Shown: positions 56,291 through 64,000 of the stretch, one piece after another
How positions within the stretch are numbered: the first letter of the stretch is position 1
Layout: every line of letters begins with the position of its first letter
NCBI GenBank assembly: GCA_021792615.1
Contig: JAJYUJ010000007.1
Coordinates: forward strand, 16,195-80,194
Direction: 5' to 3'
Origin: a bacterium
Lineage (GTDB): Bacteria > JAMCPX01
Length of the DNA: 64,000 nucleotides
Made by a program: the position numbers and the translations under genes
The notes under the pieces: generated by a model
Databases searched by the model: none
The model's input: the letters and a program-made list of their open reading frames with translations, nothing else
What the model was told of the DNA's origin: nothing

Positions 56291-56366
56291 ATGTTTAGGA
56301 TATTCCACGGCTTGCCGCGGAAAGATTTCACCAAATTTTTTACCTTTCTTCTCACCACTCTCATGG

Positions 56367-59300
56367 TTATACCTTTTTCTTTCTTTTGAAGAAAAGGAGG
56401 AACAAAACCGGCATTATCCCGATAAACAGAGAAAGCATGATATCCGAAGCATGGGTACTGCCTGTGGTATTACAGGAACATCCGCCGGATGACCCTGAAC
56501 TGCTGCCCGGGGCCTTCCACAAATACAGGTATCCTTCCCGTGTGGCTGCCGCTATGGCAAGCCTCCCATTCCTTACCGGAAGTGCTGTCTGAGAATTACC
56601 CGTGTGCCAGAGATCGTGATGAAAGTCCGCCCATTGGATTGCATTCGGCGCTGACGTATTGCTCTTCGTATCCACATTACCAACAGCAGCAGATGCAAGC
56701 ATCCAGCCGCCGGTGAATTTTGGCCATCCCTGCGGAATGGTACCGTCTGCATTCCATGCCCACAACTGATAGCCTGCGCTGCCCTCGATAACATCCGGCA
56801 TACCATTGCCATTGATATCCGCTATTGCCGGGTTATTCAGCATCTGCCAGTCTTCGATGTCCCTTGGAAAATTCGACGCGTATGTATTATTATTGACATC
56901 CCAGAGTGAAACAAGATGATTGAACGGCTCCCGCAAGGCTCCGTTCGCCTCCATGTTGAGTATATGCAGACCAACCGCGCCATACGTGAGCTGGGTGTCT
57001 CCTCCTGCAAGCGATCCGGCCGACATATTCGATATCAGGGTTATCTCCTGTGTTTCGGATGTATCGGCGTTTGCAGGAAATGTACCTGCAACATGTTGAA
57101 ACACGCTGCCGTCAGGATTGAAAATAACGGGTTCAGACGACACCGGATTGAATGCCACCTTCAATCCCGGGCTGCTCCCGTACGGGAAAACAACCGGCGA
57201 AGTCGGTATACCGACACCGATATACGGAAGTATACTTGCAAATAGAGCAGGAATCTGCTGCGGCCAGCCCGGTGCATACGTACCGTCAATATTCATCACG
57301 TATGCCTGCGTTGCCCCGTTGTAAACCTCATTTGTGCCCAACGCGATTTGGACGCTGCCATTGCCAAGTATGTCACCCACAGCAGGCGTTGAAAGTATCC
57401 TTGTGTACTGCCTGTAGTAGGGAACATTTTTATTGTATACTGCAAAATCGGTAATCAATGTGCCGGTCCCGTTCCATATATAAACATGCTGATCCTCTGC
57501 GGCAACAATGATATCAAGCCCGTTGGGGCCGAGAGGGTACAGTACCGGGGAAGCAAGGATCGCATGATCCGGAACATCGCTCTGCGGATTCGGTGCACAT
57601 TTGGGATCCGTACTTGTATTGCAATTCAATGATTGAAGTATGTGGTTCCTTAATGTTGTATTGGTAAACAGATCCGAATAGCCATAGTTGATGTGTACCG
57701 GAAAGCCCGGCAGCAGGATGCCCTGATTGTCCCACGCATACACGTGCCCGTCCATCGTAGCTGCAACAATATCCGTTATACCGTTGCCGAGCAGATCTCC
57801 CACGGCAACAGTACTTACAATGGCAGCGGATGCCGGTGTAATCGAACCTCCTGCATAAGCCGGCGAGGCAAGGTGGTTTGCAGGATTCGACGGATCGAAC
57901 ACATCGAGCGGCTTCGTCGTGAGCGGAAATCCGGGCAATGGGTTACCGTTTTTATCGAATCCATAAACCTTACCGTCTGAACCGCCGATAAGAAGGACAT
58001 CCTTGCCGGTACCGTAGAGATCCGCAAGTACAGGGGATGATTCCAAAGATGTACCGAGGTATATCGGATAATGGGGATAAAGGTCAGGGTCATGATGAAT
58101 AAATATCTCTCTCCTGTCCTCACCGTACAGCCGCGTATCACCGGTTGACAGAACAGGAAGTTCGTATTGGTTTTTGTGCTGATTATCGAATACCCGTACC
58201 CGTATGGTGAGTGCATAATCATTCGCACCTCCCTCGGTCCACGTCTCAACCTTCGTGATCGGTTGTTCGGATATCGGAAGATTTGCGACATTAATGGTAC
58301 ACAGCTTACCCGAAACCGGGCCTGTTAAACCCTTTTGCTGGCATACGGTGATAAACGATGACGGCGTTATGCCAACACCGTACTGTACGTCGTAATCGTA
58401 CGAGCTTGCCCAGCGCGCATTGACGTAGCCATAAACATCAAGGTCAGGCGTCGTAACGGGATCAATGGTCTGGAACCAGTTCGGCGCTGTTATATAAGAC
58501 TCGGGCGGTATTGCGGTTGTGGTAACAGACAGGACTGCCTTGTAAAGATTTGCCCTGCCGTAACCGAAGTATTGGTCCCATCCCGGTAGTGATTCGTACA
58601 GGGTCGGATCGTAGTTTGAAGAGCCCGGAACGGAATTAGGAATATTGATGTCATCCGCAGTAAGGGTCAATATCTGTTTAACCTCGTTTGCCGTGAGAGA
58701 AATGCCCTGCGTAAACGCCATGGACTCTACAATACCGGCCATCCCGGACGTCTTGCCCGTTGCCTCGGATGAGCAGCTCTTCCCGGGCGTCGAGAGCACG
58801 AGATGTGCGCCATAATTTGTACAATTATTGAATGCAAGGAATGAGGTGATGGGAACAGTTGGATGCCCAAGATTGTTCGGCGCTATCGCATGTACCATGA
58901 TAACATGGTTGCCGCTTGCAGGGTAATTGTGGTGCATGCTGTCCTCGTCCGCTGCAGATGCGATGATCACAACATTATGGTTGAACGCATAGTCGATAGC
59001 CTGTTGGGCAAATGCCGACATATCGATTGTGCCGAGCGCCTCCTGAATGATCCGCGCGCCGCTGTCCGTCGCAAAGAGCACCCCCTCCGCAAAATGGTTT
59101 GAATCGGCAACAAAGCTGTCTCCTACCCTTACCGGCATAAACATGCATTTCGGGCATACGCCCGGACTTCCGATTAAAGGATCGTTTGCAGGCGCGGACG
59201 AATCCTCAGCCTCACCCGTACCATGCCCGAATCCGTTGAGGTCCCAGGGGTCGTTGTTGTTGTCCCTGAAGTTCCATCCTGCGATGTCCCGTGCATAGCC

Positions 59301-60092
59301 ATCGCCATCCGCGTCAACACCGTCCTGTCCGAAAAGTAAGATCAAATCCTCGGGGTCTATAAAGCCGTTATTGTTCGCATCCGTTACCGGAATTTGAGCA
59401 CCGGTGGGATTATTGGGATCCGTAAACCATGCATAGCCGGCACCACCCCTTGAACCATCGTAATCTGCCACATTGAAAACACCGTCCTTGTTCCAGTCAT
59501 AACAGGAAAGGTTGTAATAACCGCCGCCTGAAACACAGGAAGTTGTTGCGGAAACAGATCCCGATGCTGTCTGGCATGTGCACCCTGTTACAAAACCGCC
59601 GGTTGCAGGAATAATTGTAGGGTTATACGGTGGAGGCAACTCCCTGTAATTCAGATGGATCTTATCGGTGAGGTCCTTTCTGTCCCATTCTATGCCTGAA
59701 TCGAGTATTGCTATCAGGATGTGCGGATCTCCTGTTGAATACTGCCATGCCCTGTCGGCACTGAACCCGCTGACACCATAGAGCTGCTCCGGTGTATTAA
59801 GGGATGCTGTTGCCTGAACAAGGGATGGTTCAAAACTGAAATAATTCCAGTCCTCGTCCAGTACCCCTGCACCCGCGCTGTAGTAAGTACCGGTGGGTCC
59901 AAACCCGGGTTCTGCTTTGGCATAATTGGGATCCCACGGAAGATACGGCACCCAGTCGGAACTTTTTATGGAATTGGGCGTACCGGGTGTGCCGGGCCAG
60001 TTCGGGTTGCCGCTCTGGGCAAACAGTTTAACGCTTGCCAGTAAGCCTATCGCTGAAACAACCGTAACGATTGTTACCACCTTCGTTTTCAT
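56367..60092 (-). CDS. Large S8-like (subtilisin) surface protein with FG-GAP/propeller repeats and C-terminal anchor
   Basis: A 1241-residue exported protein. Signal peptide about 1-25. The S8-like domain has D131 (AILDSGIEW), H290 (GHGTGEAED) and a candidate S449 in ATGKTSGMAG rather than the canonical GTSMAxP, so activity is uncertain. Between Asp and His lies a ~130-residue insertion with calcium-loop motifs (DWNKDGVFNVAD, TDANNNGFID, DADGDG) and paired cysteines. The C-terminal half has at least five FG-GAP/propeller-type repeats (GSDGKVYGFDKNGNPLPGFP, MDGHVYAWDNQGILLPGFP and others). It ends with GGCSC, a hydrophobic helix and FKRKKKV, like a sorting signal. Single gene. Confidence 0.85.
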   Translation of the reverse strand: MKTKVVTIVTVVSAIGLLASVKLFAQSGNPNWPGTPGTPNSIKSSDWVPYLPWDPNYAKAEPGFGPTGTYYSAGAGVLDEDWNYFSFEPSLVQATASLNTPEQLYGVSGFSADRAWQYSTGDPHILIAILDSGIEWDRKDLTDKIHLNYRELPPPYNPTIIPATGGFVTGCTCQTASGSVSATTSCVSGGGYYNLSCYDWNKDGVFNVADYDGSRGGAGYAWFTDPNNPTGAQIPVTDANNNGFIDPEDLILLFGQDGVDADGDGYARDIAGWNFRDNNNDPWDLNGFGHGTGEAEDSSAPANDPLIGSPGVCPKCMFMPVRVGDSFVADSNHFAEGVLFATDSGARIIQEALGTIDMSAFAQQAIDYAFNHNVVIIASAADEDSMHHNYPASGNHVIMVHAIAPNNLGHPTVPITSFLAFNNCTNYGAHLVLSTPGKSCSSEATGKTSGMAGIVESMAFTQGISLTANEVKQILTLTADDINIPNSVPGSSNYDPTLYESLPGWDQYFGYGRANLYKAVLSVTTTAIPPESYITAPNWFQTIDPVTTPDLDVYGYVNARWASSYDYDVQYGVGITPSSFITVCQQKGLTGPVSGKLCTINVANLPISEQPITKVETWTEGGANDYALTIRVRVFDNQHKNQYELPVLSTGDTRLYGEDRREIFIHHDPDLYPHYPIYLGTSLESSPVLADLYGTGKDVLLIGGSDGKVYGFDKNGNPLPGFPLTTKPLDVFDPSNPANHLASPAYAGGSITPASAAIVSTVAVGDLLGNGITDIVAATMDGHVYAWDNQGILLPGFPVHINYGYSDLFTNTTLRNHILQSLNCNTSTDPKCAPNPQSDVPDHAILASPVLYPLGPNGLDIIVAAEDQHVYIWNGTGTLITDFAVYNKNVPYYRQYTRILSTPAVGDILGNGSVQIALGTNEVYNGATQAYVMNIDGTYAPGWPQQIPALFASILPYIGVGIPTSPVVFPYGSSPGLKVAFNPVSSEPVIFNPDGSVFQHVAGTFPANADTSETQEITLISNMSAGSLAGGDTQLTYGAVGLHILNMEANGALREPFNHLVSLWDVNNNTYASNFPRDIEDWQMLNNPAIADINGNGMPDVIEGSAGYQLWAWNADGTIPQGWPKFTGGWMLASAAVGNVDTKSNTSAPNAIQWADFHHDLWHTGNSQTALPVRNGRLAIAAATREGYLYLWKAPGSSSGSSGGCSCNTTGSTHASDIMLSLFIGIMPVLFLLFFKRKKKV

Positions 60093-60118
60093 GTGCCTCC
60101 CTCCTCATCCCTCTCTTG

Positions 60119-60139
60119 CCCCCTTTAGTAAAATGGGGG
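60119..60139. repeat. Short palindrome between two minus-strand genes
   Basis: CCCCC and GGGGG flank TTTAGTAAAAT in the 61-base gap between the flavoprotein stop and the S8-like gene start. It has no T-run and resembles short dispersed palindromes of the CCCCCTTTAGTAAAGGGGG kind. Confidence 0.4.
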
Positions 60140-60153
60140 AAAAGGAAATTTGC

Positions 60154-62172
60154 TTATATGCTTAATGCCAATTCGAACCCCTGTTTTATGGCATCCAGAG
60201 CCTTAGCTGTAGAAACCGCGTCTCCGATAACATGGATGCGCTTGTCTTTTGACTGCGCGAAGGGGTTGTAGGGGATCACACCGGTTGCCAGGACAATCAC
60301 ACCTGCGTCAAATGCCTGGGTCTGACCGTTGTTCTCTGCATATACCTTTCCTTCTTCTATTCTGGTCACCTTTGTGTTGGTATACATCTTGACGCCCCGC
60401 CGCTTCAATTGCTGCATGATGGGCCACCGGGTAGACCTGCCGATGTCTTTGCCGGTCTTATCAAGCATTTCAAGCATGATAACCTTTCTGGTCGACTGCT
60501 TCAGGAGTTGCTGAACAAGCAGGGGATCTTCAGCGTCGTTTTCGAGCAGGAACCGGGCTGTTTTCTCGTTCATGGTACCGTCCTGGGTAAGGTACAGCGC
60601 TACATCACATCCAACCGCCCCGCCGCCGATTATCACGATATCTTCAGAGGTTCCGGGAAACTCGGAGGATAAAACATCCCATGCAAGCCTTACCGACCCC
60701 TCCTCAAGTCCCTCTGCGAGGCCCTCTATCTTCGGTATAAGAGGGGTACCGCCTGTTGCAACGATGATCTCGTCGGCCTTGAGCTTTCCGAGCTTGTTTT
60801 TACCGACAGGTGTTCCGAGATGGAGTTTCACGCCGTGATGCTCAAGCTGGTGTGCGTAATAGAGCATCAGGTTATAAAACCCTTCCTTGTCCGGTACCAC
60901 ACTTGCAAGATTGAATTGCCCGCCAATCCATTGTTCCTTTTCATAGAGATCCACTTTGTGTCCTCTTTTGGCGAGTGTCACGGCGGCTTCAAGACCTCCG
61001 GGACCTGCTCCTATGATAGCAATCTTTTTCGGTTTCCTGGTTTTGCCGACCTTTATCTCGTGTTCCCTGCCGGTAATGGGATTCACCAGACAATTGGCAG
61101 GAAGACCGTTGAATATATTATCAAAACATCCCTGGTTGCAGGCTATGCAGGAGTTTATTTCGTGCAGTTCGCCTTTCCGCGCCTTTTCAGGAAACATCGG
61201 GTCTGCAATCAATGCCCTGCCCATAACAACCATGTCGGCCCAGCCGTCATTGATGAAACGCTCCGCAAGCTTTGGATCGTTGATCCTGTTCGACGCTATA
61301 ACAGGAATCCGTACAGCCTGCCTGACCTTCATTGCGAGGTACGAGAACGCTCCCTCGGGTACGGAGAAGGTGAGCTGGGGCACGTGCGTTTCATGCCAGC
61401 CGCCGGTTATATTGAACCCGTTTATGCCCAGCTGCTCCAATGATTTGGCAAACTCTACTGTTTCGTTTATCGTATTGCTTCCTTTTACAAAATCACTTCC
61501 CGAAAGCCTCATGATGATTGCAAAGTCATCACCGACTGCCTCTCGTATCTTTTTGTATACCTCAATACCAAACCGCATCCTATTATCCCGTGTACCGCCG
61601 TACTCGTCGGTCCTTTGATTGGTCAGAGGTGACAGAAACTGACATATTAAATAGCCTGCCGATGCAAGGATCTCGATACCGTCCATACCCGCCTTTTTTG
61701 CCCGGAGAGCCGCATCGGCGTAATACTGCTGAATCTGCTGAATTTCATCCTTTGTCAGCGGCCTCGGTGCCTCATTGGTAAGCTTCGAAGGCACTGCGGA
61801 AGCCGATACCGGTGTTTCTCCGTTTATCATCCATGACGCAACATACCGCCCTGCATGATAAAGTTGTGCAAATACTTTTGTTCCGTGGGCATGGATTTTT
61901 TGTGTCAGGGCAGTCATCCCGGGAACAAAGTCGTCCGTGTCAAGCCGGATCATGAAATGGCCGCCGCCGACCTTATCTATCGTACAGCCGCCGACCACGA
62001 TCAATCCGGCTCCGCCCTTTGCCCGGTTCTCGTAGAATGCGGTCATCTGATCCGTAACATAGCCTTCAGGCGTGTAGTTCAGATGCATCGCAGGAAAGAC
62101 GATCCTGTTTTTTATTTCGAGCTTGTTCACCTTAATGGGGCTGAACAAGGCAGTAAAATGTGTATTGTTCAT
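60154..62172 (-). CDS. 2,4-dienoyl-CoA reductase / enoate reductase-type iron-sulfur flavoprotein
   Basis: A 672-residue three-cofactor reductase. An N-terminal OYE-like TIM barrel (about 1-350; FPAMHLNY, AQLYHAGRY, FLSPLTNQRTDEYGG) is followed by a 4Fe-4S motif CIACNQGCFDN with a fourth Cys downstream, then an FAD domain (AIIGAGPGGLEAA) and an NAD(P)-binding insert (IVIIGGGAVGCDVA). FadH, 2-enoate reductase and trimethylamine dehydrogenase share this plan, so the substrate is open. The Met four codons earlier is rejected because GGAGG lies between it and the ATG at 62172. It follows the E1-like gene by 73 bases. Confidence 0.9.
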   Translation of the reverse strand: MNNTHFTALFSPIKVNKLEIKNRIVFPAMHLNYTPEGYVTDQMTAFYENRAKGGAGLIVVGGCTIDKVGGGHFMIRLDTDDFVPGMTALTQKIHAHGTKVFAQLYHAGRYVASWMINGETPVSASAVPSKLTNEAPRPLTKDEIQQIQQYYADAALRAKKAGMDGIEILASAGYLICQFLSPLTNQRTDEYGGTRDNRMRFGIEVYKKIREAVGDDFAIIMRLSGSDFVKGSNTINETVEFAKSLEQLGINGFNITGGWHETHVPQLTFSVPEGAFSYLAMKVRQAVRIPVIASNRINDPKLAERFINDGWADMVVMGRALIADPMFPEKARKGELHEINSCIACNQGCFDNIFNGLPANCLVNPITGREHEIKVGKTRKPKKIAIIGAGPGGLEAAVTLAKRGHKVDLYEKEQWIGGQFNLASVVPDKEGFYNLMLYYAHQLEHHGVKLHLGTPVGKNKLGKLKADEIIVATGGTPLIPKIEGLAEGLEEGSVRLAWDVLSSEFPGTSEDIVIIGGGAVGCDVALYLTQDGTMNEKTARFLLENDAEDPLLVQQLLKQSTRKVIMLEMLDKTGKDIGRSTRWPIMQQLKRRGVKMYTNTKVTRIEEGKVYAENNGQTQAFDAGVIVLATGVIPYNPFAQSKDKRIHVIGDAVSTAKALDAIKQGFELALSI

Positions 62173-62245
62173 GTGTTCCTCCATTTTTTAGCCTATACAT
62201 CACCGGCTCTCCGATGTCTATATAAATAACTCGGGGACTGAGTTC

Positions 62246-62980
62246 CTATTTGCCCCCGCAGCTCGGACAATGGGGATTTTTTTGTAAGGTAAATGTCCGG
62301 AATTGTGTTGTCTCGCCCTCCCATATCAACAGTTTGCTCTTGAGCGGCTTGCCTATGCCGGTGAGGTATTTGATGGCCTCAAGCGCCTGCAGGGAGCCGA
62401 TGACCCCGGGGGTAGCACCCAGTACCGGGAAAACCTCCTTGGGAGGTGCTTCCTCGAAAATACATCTCAGACAAGGTGTTTCGGGAGATTGTATAAAAGA
62501 TAACCTCCCTTCAATACCCCATATACTACCGTACACCATGGGAATGTGTTTTCGGATCGCACAATCATTGAGGATATAGCGTGTCGGGAAATTATCCATG
62601 CAATCCAGAATAATTTTCGCATCTCCTACCAATTCGTCAACGTTATCTTCAACGATCTTATCCGTAATGGCTGTTACGTTGATATTCGGATTGAGTTTTT
62701 CAAGCGTCATCTTTGCGGATACGGCCTTATTGATACCGATCCTCGAGTGGTCGTGCAGTATCTGGCGGTTGAGGTTCGAAAGATCCGGTGAATCAAAATC
62801 GCAGATAACGATATGCCCTATACCGGCAACCGTAAGATAGATCGAAACAGGCGAACCGAGCCCTCCTGCACCCGCAATAAAAACCGTCGAAGCTTTAAGC
62901 TTTTCCTGCGTTGCTTCGCCCCATCCGTCCATCATCATCTGCCGCGTGTAACGTTTTTTTTCATCTTCCGTCAGTGCCAT
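62246..62980 (-). CDS. ThiF/MoeB/HesA-family E1-like adenylyltransferase
   Basis: A 244-residue enzyme that adenylates the C-terminus of a ubiquitin-like sulfur carrier (MoaD, ThiS or similar). Motifs are GAGGLGSPVSIYLT (nucleotide loop), NLNRQILH, DCMDNFPTRY and the zinc cysteines CLRC and CPSC at the C-terminus. There is no rhodanese domain. No carrier-protein gene is next to it, so ThiF, MoeB and other carriers cannot be told apart. It is the first gene of a two-gene unit with the flavoprotein. Confidence 0.92.
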   Translation of the reverse strand: MALTEDEKKRYTRQMMMDGWGEATQEKLKASTVFIAGAGGLGSPVSIYLTVAGIGHIVICDFDSPDLSNLNRQILHDHSRIGINKAVSAKMTLEKLNPNINVTAITDKIVEDNVDELVGDAKIILDCMDNFPTRYILNDCAIRKHIPMVYGSIWGIEGRLSFIQSPETPCLRCIFEEAPPKEVFPVLGATPGVIGSLQALEAIKYLTGIGKPLKSKLLIWEGETTQFRTFTLQKNPHCPSCGGK

Positions 62981-63033
62981 GCTCTACCTCCATCGTATCG
63001 AATATTTAAAATTCTCCGTGAGTCGCTCTATTT

Positions 63034-63068
63034 GCCCCTTTAGAAAGCCACGCCCGTGCTAATGGGGC
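63034..63068. repeat. Palindrome overlapping the stop of the lipid-kinase remnant
   Basis: GCCCCTTTAG (63034-63043) pairs with CTAATGGGGC (63059-63068) with one mismatch and a 15-base loop. It includes the stop codon and has no T-run, so it is only a weak terminator candidate. Confidence 0.45.
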
Positions 63069-63912
63069 TTACTGTTCGTATGGTTTACAATAAAATTGCC
63101 GTTCAGCCAATGCCTGGATGTAAAGCCTATTCTATTTGTCCGCACGGATTCCGGTGCTACAAGAAAATTGATTACAGGTCCTTCTTCTATCGTGACATCG
63201 GTATACCCGTCATTCGTTAATTCTCCATCGATACCATATCCGCTGTCCGATTGTATAGTTACTTTGCCTGCAACACCGTTGAATGCTTTTTCATGGAGCA
63301 TTCTGCCGCTTGATAATGCACGAATGTTTGCTATGATCGAAAAAGAATTCATGGACACCGACAGGAAATAGAAGTTATCGATGCCTTTTTTTTCAGGCTG
63401 ATAGAAGGGTTTGAACCAAAGGACAAGCTTTTGGAGCACCGAGGCAACCGATAAAAGGGTTTTATTGTAAGGGTATACCCTGCCGTCGATTGTTATATGC
63501 GCCCGGATCTTTTCAAAGAAGAACTTACCTTTTTGTGTACCGAGGATAAAGTTTCCTATGATCGTTGTCGTAAGGTTCGCCGCGGTCTGAAAGCTCGGGT
63601 TGCCCGTGGCATAATATTCTTTTTGTATCTTATAAACGATGCCGTTGGAAAACGTAAACCCGTACCTTGTGCCGTGCTCGGTATCTTTTATTTTTAAAAC
63701 CTTAAGCGGTATCGTCGAAAGGCGTTCTTCACCCTTATGGAAGTCCCTGATATGATCCATGATTATGCGTACCGTGTCGATCGGAGATTTCCGTATGCCG
63801 AGATTGTTTGCAGCCATATTCATGGTTCCGCCCCTGAGCGGCAGCATGATGGGAATTTTATCTTGGGGCAGGTGCTTTAGAGGATATATCAAATTTAGTT
63901 GAAATTTGAAAT
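63059..63912 (-). pseudogene. 5'-truncated diacylglycerol/lipid kinase (DagK-YegS-like)
   Basis: The reading frame of about 280 codons contains IMLPLRGGTMNMAANNLGI, the second conserved block (GGTxN) of the diacylglycerol-kinase catalytic domain, and the C-terminal beta-rich domain (GKVTIQSDSG, GYTDVTIEEGPVINF, EPSVRTNR-like stretch). The preceding ~60-75 residues with the nucleotide-binding GGDGT motif are missing: upstream the frame reaches an in-frame stop at 63923-63925 within what looks like an insertion element, and only weak starts such as TTG at 63892 remain. I infer that the insertion cut off the 5' end. Confidence 0.7.
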
Positions 63913-64000
63913 AGTGGCTCCCTTATGGGATAACCCATAAAGCATTAGAATTTAAAGAAAGGAGCCACTAATGAAAGTAAACACGAGAAACAGGAAAAAA
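63913..64000 (+). mobile_element. Left end of a probable insertion element, cut by the window edge
   Basis: The unit begins near where the lipid-kinase homology stops. It holds AGTGGCTCC (63913-63921), a perfect hairpin TTATGGG-ATAA-CCCATAA (63923-63940), and GGAGCCACT (63961-63969), the exact complement of the first 9 bases, followed at once by a start codon. The other end and any target duplication are outside the window, so the family cannot be set. Confidence 0.5.
63971..64000 (+). CDS. Start of a coding sequence truncated by the window, possibly a transposase
   Basis: ATG at 63971 follows AAAGGAG and reads MKVNTRNRKK to the last base. A short basic N-terminus is common in transposases, for example of the IS1380/IS4 type, but ten residues are too few to decide. 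The Shine-Dalgarno sequence lies in the arm GGAGCCACT, which can pair with 63913-63921, so translation could be damped when transcription enters from outside. Confidence 0.45.
   Translation, partial: MKVNTRNRKK

Larger units (their letters stand above)
55880..56366. other. Gene-free region rich in repeats and hairpins
   Basis: This 487-base gap separates the glycosyltransferase start from the end of the S8-like gene. It contains, in order, a short hairpin GGTGA/TCACC (55934-55948), a perfect 8-bp hairpin (55967-55986), copy 2 of the dispersed repeat (56065-56180) and two C/G-rich hairpins (56198-56290). I see no coding region that looks real in it. Confidence 0.75.

Noticed and set aside
1-64000. 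CRISPR arrays, tRNA or rRNA genes, prophage modules
   Set aside because: No regularly spaced repeats, no cloverleaf-like or rRNA-like stretches and no phage structural genes were seen on either strand; the only mobile signal is at the right edge.

Overview
The window looks like a chromosomal segment of a Gram-negative, probably anaerobic bacterium of the deltaproteobacterial type (Desulfobacterota in the broad sense). This is inferred from the mix of gene families: PATAN-type and zinc-ribbon response regulators, a chemosensory operon without flagellar genes, roadblock/TPR and HEAT/HD-GYP pairs, class 1B PyrD, homospermidine synthase, OYE-family flavoproteins and an outer-membrane beta-barrel protein. 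I see no rRNA, tRNA, CRISPR array or prophage. Gene density is high. The only gap over 300 bases is 55880-56366, which is filled with repeats and hairpins.

Layout. 1-2620: dnaK-hsp20 chaperone operon on the minus strand, with a clear terminator. 2750-5630: HEAT-repeat protein overlapping an HD-GYP protein; the two share an N-terminal domain. 5636-9535: an OYE-family reductase facing away from a polyamine operon (homospermidine synthase plus decarboxylase). 9645-16492: housekeeping genes (radA, an orphan oppF-type ATPase, ndk, rlmN, a metallo-beta-lactamase-fold hydrolase, a lone receiver protein, pyrD). 16611-19169: a P-type cation ATPase with a PEEFP motif. 19257-39539 runs entirely on the minus strand. 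In transcription order it holds an SDR and an ERG4/ERG24-type sterol reductase homologue, then ffh-rpsP-khpA-trmD-rplS, then a membrane-embedded SMC-like ATPase, then a chemosensory operon: PATAN receiver, cheY, cheA, ExeA-like ATPase, two cheW, MCP, zinc-ribbon receiver, HEAT protein, cheR, cheB. 39825-45288 (plus): TPR protein, roadblock protein, Xaa-Pro peptidase, accB, accC, lipM. 45306-63892 (minus): anmK, nadA, MATE transporter, a surface peptidase-propeller-barrel protein, DUF1015, tsaC, purE, a GT-C glycosyltransferase, a large S8-like surface protein, a 2,4-dienoyl-CoA-reductase-type flavoprotein, a ThiF/MoeB-type E1 and the 3' remnant of a lipid-kinase gene. The last 90 bases look like the left end of an insertion element that truncated this kinase gene.

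The most notable parts are the chemosensory operon, which includes components not normally found with CheA/CheW (an ExeA-type AAA ATPase, a HEAT-repeat scaffold, PATAN and zinc-ribbon receivers) and has an SMC-like ATPase with two transmembrane helices upstream; the sterol-reductase/SDR pair; the S8-like protein with inserted calcium-loop motifs and a Cys-motif/transmembrane/basic C-terminus; and a ~115-base dispersed repeat present at 14603 and 56065 in the same orientation.

Limits: everything was read by eye. Domain names rest on recognisable motifs. Promoters are matched only to a sigma-70-like consensus. Several start codons were moved downstream of the longest possible frame because the ribosome binding site lies inside it.
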